DNA of 44,136 nucleotides, taken from Streptomyces sporangiiformans. GTDB lineage: Bacteria > Actinomycetota > Actinomycetes > Streptomycetales > Streptomycetaceae. Of this stretch, positions 38,903 to 44,136 are shown in pieces. The DNA lies in assembly GCF_005768555.2 (NCBI RefSeq), contig NZ_VCHX02000339.1:1-44136 (forward strand), in the 5' to 3' direction. The notes beneath the pieces are model-generated. The model searched no databases, was not told where the DNA came from, and saw nothing but the letters and a program-made list of their open reading frames with translations. The translations under genes and the position numbers were made by a program. How positions within the stretch are numbered: position 1 is the first letter of the stretch; each line of letters opens with the position of its first letter.

Positions 38903-39946
38903 GTGTGGGCCGACAACCAGCAGCGGGAGCCGCGTACCGACCAGCCTGACGGCCCCCGCCGCCGGGCCACGATCCACGACGTCGCCCGGCTGGCCGGAGT
39001 GTCGCGCCAGACGGTCTCCCGGGCGGTCAACGACAAGGGCGAGATCGACCCGGCCACGAAGGAGCGGGTGCTGGAGGCGGCCCGCATGCTGGACTACCGG
39101 CCGAGCCGGTTCGCGCGGGGCCTGGTCCGCAAGGGGGCGGTGACGGCGGGCCTGGTGATCCCGGACCTGATGAACCCGTTCTTCCCCGAGGTGGCCGCCG
39201 GTGTGCTGGAGGCCGCCGAGCAGCGCGGCTGGCAGGTGGTGGTGTGGGACTCCCGCACCGACGACGCCAGGGAGCGGGAGACGCTCGACGTGCTGTCCCA
39301 TCAGGTGGACGCGGTCGTGGGCTACTTCAAGAACGAGGACGACGTCCTGGCCCGGCACCTCGGCGGGGTGCCGCTGGTGTTGCTGGAGCGCGGCCCGCAG
39401 CAGACCCGGTTCGCGGCCGTGGGCATCGACGCCGCCGCCGGCCTGGAGCAGGGCATCGCCCATCTGGTCCGCGCGGGGCATCGCAGGATCGGCATGCTGG
39501 ACGGCGAGCGGCTCGAATCTCCCGGCCCTCGGCGGGAGGCCTTCCTGGACCAGGTCCGGCGGCACGGTCTGCCCGTCGACGAGAGCTGGATCGTGCTGTG
39601 CCGCGAGCACAGCGTCGCGGGCGGCGAGACGGGTATGGCGCGACTGCTGGACGCCAAGCCCGAGATCACCGCGGTCTTCGGCTTCAACGACCTGATCGCC
39701 ATCGGCGCGATGCGCGCCGCCCGGCGCCGCGGCCGGCGGCTGCCCGACGACCTGGCCGTCATGGGCTTCGACGGACTCTCGCTGGGGGAGCTGGTGGAGC
39801 CCGCCCTGACCACCCTGCACCTCGACAAACGACAGCTGGGACGGCTGGCCGTCGAGCAGGTGGCCCGGCTGCGGGCGGGCGAGAAACCGCTGAGCGGCGC
39901 GGACGCGTGGGTGCTTCCCGAACTGGTGGTACGGGCGTCCGCCTGA
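38903..39946 (+). CDS. LacI-family transcriptional regulator
   Basis: About 347 residues. The LacI helix-turn-helix and hinge ATIHDVARLAGVSRQTVSRAVNDKGEIDPATKERVLEAARMLDYRPSRFARGL is followed by a periplasmic-binding-protein-like domain (VIPDLMNPFFPEVA, VDAVVGYF, GHRRIGMLDGE, AVFGFNDLIAIGAMRA). A TACAGT at 38890-38895 ends seven bases before GTG 38903, which fits a leaderless start; GTG 38894 would overlap it. It is encoded just upstream of a sugar ABC importer whose promoter has a CGTTCACGTGAACG palindrome, typical for LacI repressors, so it very likely controls that operon. Confidence 0.9.
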   Translation: MWADNQQREPRTDQPDGPRRRATIHDVARLAGVSRQTVSRAVNDKGEIDPATKERVLEAARMLDYRPSRFARGLVRKGAVTAGLVIPDLMNPFFPEVAAGVLEAAEQRGWQVVVWDSRTDDARERETLDVLSHQVDAVVGYFKNEDDVLARHLGGVPLVLLERGPQQTRFAAVGIDAAAGLEQGIAHLVRAGHRRIGMLDGERLESPGPRREAFLDQVRRHGLPVDESWIVLCREHSVAGGETGMARLLDAKPEITAVFGFNDLIAIGAMRAARRRGRRLPDDLAVMGFDGLSLGELVEPALTTLHLDKRQLGRLAVEQVARLRAGEKPLSGADAWVLPELVVRASA

Positions 39947-40015
39947 CCTCGCCTGCTCCCGGCCGACCCCGCACGCACCGTCGGAGCGCGCCAACACATC
40001 GACGGTGTACGTCCC

Positions 40016-40045
40016 TTGACACTGGTTTTTGGCCACCCCGATACT
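40016..40045 (+). promoter_or_regulatory. Promoter of the sugar ABC importer operon
   Basis: TTGACA (40016-40021), an 18-bp gap and GATACT (40040-40045) form a good vegetative promoter. Transcription would start around 40052, just before the operator, giving a leader of about 165 bases in which no gene was seen. Confidence 0.65.
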
Positions 40046-40054
40046 CGACGGCAA

Positions 40055-40068
40055 CGTTCACGTGAACG
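40055..40068. promoter_or_regulatory. LacI-type operator of the sugar ABC importer
   Basis: CGTTCACGTGAACG is a 14-bp perfect palindrome with the central CG typical of LacI/GalR operators. It covers the predicted transcription start, the place for direct repression. Confidence 0.8.
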
Positions 40069-40217
40069 CTCACGGACCCCCACGGATCCCCAGACGCTGT
40101 CGGCCAGAGCCCGGGACCTTCTGCCGACATCGTTGTCATGCCTCCCCCCTCACGTAAACGGGGCCGCGGCAGCGCCCTGTCCTGGCCGAGCCGCCCCCGG
40201 AAAGCGAGTGCGCGCCC

Positions 40218-41519
40218 ATGGAACACCGAACGATGTCCCGCAGAGGCCTGCTGGGGGCCTCCCTGGGCGGCGCGGGCGCCGCTCTGCTGGGCCTGTCGGG
40301 ATGCGGGGCCGCCAATGGCTCGGTCTCGGCGGGCACCGACCATCTCGGCCTCTGGTACTGGAACGGAGCGTTGAGCGACAAGCTCCTCGCCACCGCCGCG
40401 CGCGGAGTGCCTGGTGTGCCCGGACTGAAGGTGAAGGGTTCGCCGATCGCCGGCGAGTACGAGTCGAAACTGCTCACCAGTCTCGCGGCCCGCGCCTACG
40501 TGCCGGACCTGGCCTGCGTGAATTCCAGCGTCTCGGTGTTCTTCCCGGACGAGCACGAGTTCCTGGATCTGAAGGACCTCGGCGCGGGTGCCCTCGAGGA
40601 CCAGTACCTGGACTGGAAGTGGAAGAGCGGCACCAGCCCGTCGGGCCGGCTGGTCGGCTTCCCGCTCGACGCGGGCCCCACCGCGCTCTACTACCGCAGG
40701 GACCTCTTCGAGAAGGCCGGGCTGCCCACCGAGCCGGGGGACGTCGCGGAGGCCACCTCGACCTGGGAGAAGTACCTCGCGGTCGGACGGACCCTCAAGG
40801 CCAAGGCGCCCGGCAACCCGTACCTGGTCTCCCAGATCGCCTACGTCTTCCGGATGGCCCTGTACCAGAGCCCTAAGCAGTTCGTCGACGCCGACAACCG
40901 CTTCATCGGCGACCAGGAACACGTCAAGCACGCCTGGGACTTGGCGGTGGAAGCCTACCGTCAGCGGCTGAGCGCCAGGGTCCTGGACTCGACGCCCGAC
41001 TACAACGCGGCCATGAGCCGCGGCCGGGTCGCCACGATGATCAACGCGGTGTGGGCCATCAACGGCCTCAAGGAGGTGGCGCCGAAGACCTCCGGGGACT
41101 GGCGGCTGACCGCGATGCCCAGCGGGCCGGCCAACTACGGCGGCTCGTACGTGACCATCACCCGCTACTGCCGTGACCCGGAAGGGGCGTTCGCCTTCCT
41201 GAAGTGGATGCTCGGGCCCGCGAACCAGCTGAAGAGCTATCAGGAGATGGCGCTGTTCCCCACCACCCCGGCCGTCTACACCAAGCCGGCGATGCAGAAA
41301 CCCGACCGCTTCTTCGGTGGTCAGATCCCCGTCGACGTCTTCGGCCCGGCCGCCGAGAAGGCCCCGGTCATCTTCTTCAGCCCCTACGAGGACACCGCCA
41401 ACACTCCCGTCTTCCAGGAGTTGACCAACGTGGAAACGCTCGGCAAGAACCCCGACAAGGCCTGGCGGGACGCCATGAACGCCTGCGAAACCGCGCTGTC
41501 CCACCTGGGGGTGAGCTGA
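40218..41519 (+). CDS. Sugar ABC transporter substrate-binding lipoprotein
   Basis: 433 residues. The N-terminus MSRRGLLGASLGGAGAALLGLSGCG combines twin arginines with a lipobox (LSGC), so it is exported, possibly by Tat, and lipid-anchored on the outer face of the membrane. The body is a two-lobe extracellular solute-binding protein (family 1), with GFPLDAGPTALYYRRDLFEKAGLPTEPG, a characteristic hinge segment of MalE/MsmE-like proteins. Ligand unknown, probably an oligosaccharide. An ATG five codons later is an alternative start. First gene of a LacI-controlled operon. Confidence 0.92.
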   Translation: MEHRTMSRRGLLGASLGGAGAALLGLSGCGAANGSVSAGTDHLGLWYWNGALSDKLLATAARGVPGVPGLKVKGSPIAGEYESKLLTSLAARAYVPDLACVNSSVSVFFPDEHEFLDLKDLGAGALEDQYLDWKWKSGTSPSGRLVGFPLDAGPTALYYRRDLFEKAGLPTEPGDVAEATSTWEKYLAVGRTLKAKAPGNPYLVSQIAYVFRMALYQSPKQFVDADNRFIGDQEHVKHAWDLAVEAYRQRLSARVLDSTPDYNAAMSRGRVATMINAVWAINGLKEVAPKTSGDWRLTAMPSGPANYGGSYVTITRYCRDPEGAFAFLKWMLGPANQLKSYQEMALFPTTPAVYTKPAMQKPDRFFGGQIPVDVFGPAAEKAPVIFFSPYEDTANTPVFQELTNVETLGKNPDKAWRDAMNACETALSHLGVS

Positions 41520-41520
41520 C

Positions 41521-42540
41521 GTGGCCACAGTCGCAGGAACAGCGCAGGTCCCCGCGGCCGGCAGCGGCGACGAGGCGGGCGGCCGCCGTGCTCGCGCCGA
41601 CGCCCCGCGCGGCCGGTGGCGGCGCCATCTCCCGCCCTACCTCGCCATCTCCCCGTACTACGTCCTCTTCGCCGTCTTCGGGGCCTTCCCCGTGTTCTTC
41701 TCCCTCTACCTGTCCTTCCAGGACTGGGACGGCATCGGGGACATGCGCTTCGTCGGCCTGCAGCAGTACTCCTGGCTGCTCCAAGACTCGGTGTTCTGGC
41801 ACTCGATCCTCAACACCTTCGAGATCTGGTTCATGTCCACGGTGCCGATGCTGTTCCTGGCCCTGGTTCTCGCCTTCCTGCTGCACTCGCAGGTGCGCTA
41901 CGCGGCCGCCTACCGGGTGGCGTACTTCATCCCCAACGTCACCTCGATGGTCGCCATGACCATCGTCTTCGGCTCGGTCTTCGCGCAGTCGGGCCTGGCC
42001 AACTCGATGCTCAAGGCGATCGGGATCGACGGCGTCAGCTGGCTGACCTCCGCCCTCGGCATCAAGTCGGCGATCTCCATCATGATCATCTGGCGGTGGG
42101 TCGGCTACAACGCCCTGATCTTCCTGGCGGGTCTGCAGGCCATACCTTCCGAACTCTTCGAGGCCGCCCGGGTCGACGGGGCGAGCAGCCGGCAGACCCT
42201 CTTCCGGGTCGTGGTGCCGCAGCTGCGGCCGGTGATCCTCTTCGCCGTCATCACGTCCACCATCAACGGCCTGCAGATCTTCACCGAGTCCCAGGTGCTC
42301 TTCTACTCGGACGACCCCGGAACCACCGGCGGGCCGGGCCAGGAAGGTATGACCATCGTGCTCTATCTGTGGCAGAAGTCCTTCAACGACCACCAGTTCG
42401 GCTACGGGGCGGCGATGGGCTGGCTTCTCTTCGCGCTCATCGCGCTCTTCGCGATCATCAACTGGCGGCTGGTGTCCGGCTCCGACCGGGACGGCCGTCG
42501 CGGCATCGCCTGGCGCAAGGAGGCCCGCAATGGCCGCTGA
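41521..42540 (+). CDS. Sugar ABC transporter permease, MsmF/MalF-like
   Basis: 339 residues. A basic, Gly/Ala-rich N-terminus precedes six membrane helices. The cytoplasmic EAA loop reads ELFEAARVDGASSRQTLFRVVVPQLRP, the docking site for the ATPase. The GTG start is one base after the stop of the binding protein gene. It forms the channel with the next gene's product. No ATPase gene is seen in the operon; in Streptomyces such importers usually borrow the shared MsiK-type ATPase. Confidence 0.93.
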   Translation: MATVAGTAQVPAAGSGDEAGGRRARADAPRGRWRRHLPPYLAISPYYVLFAVFGAFPVFFSLYLSFQDWDGIGDMRFVGLQQYSWLLQDSVFWHSILNTFEIWFMSTVPMLFLALVLAFLLHSQVRYAAAYRVAYFIPNVTSMVAMTIVFGSVFAQSGLANSMLKAIGIDGVSWLTSALGIKSAISIMIIWRWVGYNALIFLAGLQAIPSELFEAARVDGASSRQTLFRVVVPQLRPVILFAVITSTINGLQIFTESQVLFYSDDPGTTGGPGQEGMTIVLYLWQKSFNDHQFGYGAAMGWLLFALIALFAIINWRLVSGSDRDGRRGIAWRKEARNGR

Positions 42541-43399
42541 CCACACGTCCTCCACCGCAGGGCTCGCCATCGGCGCCGGCAGCAGGAGGGCCCGGATCTG
42601 CGTCCGCGTGGCCCTGCTCCTCGGGGTGCTGGTCTCGATGTTCCCCTTCTACTGGCTGGTGGTGATGGCCTCCGGAACCAACCAGGACATCCTGGACTAC
42701 CCGCCGAAGCTGGTGCCGGGCACCCAACTGCTGCACAACATGGGGGAGGTGATCGACCGCATCGCCTTCTTCAACTCGCTGTTCAACACCGTCGTGGTCG
42801 CCGTGACCGGCACCGTGCTGGTGCTGTTCTTCGACTCCCTGGCCGCCTTCGCCTTCGCCAAGTACGAGTTCCCGGCGAAGAAGTTCCTCTTCGGCACCCT
42901 GATGGCCACCTACATGATCCCCGCGCAGCTGTCGCTGGTGCCGCAGTTCGTCACCATGGCCCACTTCGGTTGGGCCGGCACGCTGAAGGCGCTGATCATT
43001 CCCGGCGCGGCCAACGCCTTCGGCATCTTCTGGCTGCGCCAGTACGCGCAGAACTCGCTGCCCGACGAACTGCTCGACGCCGGACGGATCGACGGCGCCG
43101 GCTTCTTCCGGCTGTACCGGACGGTCGCGCTGCCGCTCTTCCGGCCCGCGCTGGCCTTCCTCGGCATCTTCACCTTCATCAGCATCTGGAACGACTACAT
43201 CTGGCCGCTGGTCGTCATGGTCAACCCCGACCGGCTCACCCTCCAGGTGGCTCTCGCCAACCTCAGCGTGGCCTACAACACCAACTACGCCGTGGTGATG
43301 GCGGGGGCGTTGATGAGCGTCGTCCCGCTGATCGTCGTCTTCCTGCTCGGGGCGCGGCACTTCTTGCGGGACCTGGCCGCGGGGGCGACGAAGATGTGA
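42530..43399 (+). CDS. Sugar ABC transporter permease, MsmG/MalG-like
   Basis: 289 residues with six membrane helices and the EAA loop ELLDAGRIDGAGFFRLYRTVALPLFRP. The conserved FAFAKYEFPAKK and PDRLTLQVALANL motifs mark the MalG side of the family. The gene overlaps the stop of the first permease by 11 bases. It is followed by a strong terminator and no glycoside hydrolase gene, unlike many sugar-uptake operons in this genus. Confidence 0.93.
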   Translation: MAADHTSSTAGLAIGAGSRRARICVRVALLLGVLVSMFPFYWLVVMASGTNQDILDYPPKLVPGTQLLHNMGEVIDRIAFFNSLFNTVVVAVTGTVLVLFFDSLAAFAFAKYEFPAKKFLFGTLMATYMIPAQLSLVPQFVTMAHFGWAGTLKALIIPGAANAFGIFWLRQYAQNSLPDELLDAGRIDGAGFFRLYRTVALPLFRPALAFLGIFTFISIWNDYIWPLVVMVNPDRLTLQVALANLSVAYNTNYAVVMAGALMSVVPLIVVFLLGARHFLRDLAAGATKM

Positions 43400-43431
43400 C
43401 CGCCAGTCGAGTCCGCAGACCGGACATGCGG

Positions 43432-43460
43432 CGGGGCGCCCCCTCGAAGGGGGCGCCCCG
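43432..43460. terminator. Terminator hairpin after the sugar ABC operon
   Basis: A 13-bp perfect stem CGGGGCGCCCCCT and its complement around CGA, between the sugar importer operon and the convergent TerD gene. Confidence 0.82.
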
Positions 43461-43475
43461 GATGCGTGCGGGCTC

Positions 43476-44136
43476 TTAGAGCGCCTGCGCCGCGGGCTTG
43501 ACCATGCCGCGGACCGTACGCGACTTGACGAAGTCGCCCATGGCCGTCATCTCCCACTCGCCGGAGAACTGCTTGATCAACTTGGCCATCATGACGCCGG
43601 TCTGAGCCTCGGCGTTGGTGAGGTCGAAGCGGACCAGCTCCTCGCCCGTGGCGGCGTCCAGGAGGCGGCAGTAGGCCTTGGCGACCTCCGTGAACTTCTG
43701 GCCCGAGAAGGAGTTCACCGTGAAGACCAGGCCGGAGACCTCCTGGGGGAGGCGGCCGAGGTCGACCGTGATGACCTCGTCGTCCCCGCCGCCCTCACCC
43801 GTGAGGTTGTCACCGGAGTGCTTGATCGCGCCGTTGACGATCGAGAGCTTGCCGAAGTAGCAGCTGTCGATGTGGTTGCGCTGCGGTCCGTACGCGATGA
43901 CCGACGCGTCCAGGTCGATGTCCTTGCCGCGGTAGGCCGGCTCCCAGCCGAGGCCCATCTTGACCTGGGACAGGAGCGGGCGACCGCCCTTGACCAGGGA
44001 CACGGTCTGGTTCTTCTGGAGGCTGACGCGGCCCTTGTCGAGGTTGATCTTTCCGGTGCCGGGTGCGGGCGGGGCGGGCGGTGCCGGGGGAGCGGCCGCG
44101 GGCGGGGGCGTGGCGGCGAGGCGCGGGTCCAGGGGC
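43476..44136 (-). CDS. TerD-family stress protein, 5' end outside window
   Basis: 220 codons are visible; the frame continues past the window edge. Reading from the edge, a Pro/Ala-rich linker leads to INLDKGRVSLQKNQTVSLVKGG, the start of a TerD domain, with DIDLDASVIAY, GDNLTGEGGGDDEVITVDL and FTVNSFSGQKFTEV. The acidic loops are Ca2+-binding sites in TerD proteins. The family is tied to tellurite tolerance and to envelope stress and morphology in Streptomyces. A GTG inside the domain (44003) is not the start, since the conserved first strand lies upstream of it. What lies before the linker cannot be seen. Confidence 0.9.
   Translation of the reverse strand, partial: PLDPRLAATPPPAAAPPAPPAPPAPGTGKINLDKGRVSLQKNQTVSLVKGGRPLLSQVKMGLGWEPAYRGKDIDLDASVIAYGPQRNHIDSCYFGKLSIVNGAIKHSGDNLTGEGGGDDEVITVDLGRLPQEVSGLVFTVNSFSGQKFTEVAKAYCRLLDAATGEELVRFDLTNAEAQTGVMMAKLIKQFSGEWEMTAMGDFVKSRTVRGMVKPAAQAL

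Overview
The window is high-GC actinobacterial DNA, almost certainly a Streptomyces chromosome. Codons end in G or C, many genes start with GTG, neighbouring genes often overlap by four bases (ATGA or GTGA), and the gene content is typical of the core chromosome: a SufR-led suf operon next to ctaA, an actinobacterial-type dapD, DUF397/XRE pairs, a SigE-family sigma factor and a TerD protein. I see no prophage, no CRISPR array and no complete insertion sequence; only one short IS5-type transposase remnant (about 25.1-25.3 kb).

Layout. 1-4.2 kb: the end of an amidohydrolase-family gene, a nucleotidyltransferase-fold protein, heme A synthase (ctaA) and an ABC-2 exporter pair. 4.3-10.9 kb: the complete iron-sulfur assembly operon sufR-sufB-sufD-Rieske protein-sufC-sufS-sufU-sufT, closed by a strong hairpin. 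A SufR-type box overlaps the sufR start, and a second palindrome lies upstream. 11-20.7 kb: an anchored AbfB-domain protein, a secreted alpha/beta hydrolase, an SMR-TetR pair with a repeated operator, two sigma-factor modules, and the lysine/diaminopimelate genes dapD and a dapA homologue. 20.8-26.9 kb: small cell-envelope or unknown proteins (holin-X-like, DUF3618), a methyltransferase, a MarR repressor with its operators, a DinB/maleylpyruvate-isomerase-like protein, and an HTH regulator with an SRPBCC protein. 26.9-32.7 kb: a secreted ExeM/NucH-type nuclease and a Tat-exported PhoX phosphatase, which look like phosphate-scavenging genes.

32.7-34.7 kb is the most interesting locus. A bacterial Ro60 orthologue (TROVE plus von Willebrand A domain, 'Rsr') is preceded by about 400 bases without a protein gene. 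These bases fold into three tandem Y-RNA-like units. Units 1 and 3 each carry a circularly permuted tRNA-like domain, in the order T arm, 3' acceptor strand, short loop, 5' acceptor strand, D arm. Unit 2 has the same Ro-binding-type stem but no tRNA-like domain. The three share a 7-nt GTGYGNN internal-loop strand facing a YTGAWCT strand. Y RNAs with tRNA-like (YrlA) modules are known beside bacterial Ro genes; a three-member array mixing two architectures is what deserves a second look.

34.8-44.1 kb: a WhiJ/AbaA-like regulatory trio (HATPase, XRE-DUF5753, DUF397), a GntR regulator with ACC deaminase (acdS), a LacI regulator with a sugar ABC importer lacking its own ATPase and with a perfect palindromic operator at its promoter, and the end of a TerD-family gene cut by the window edge. 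All assignments come from reading the sequence; no database search or folding program was run.
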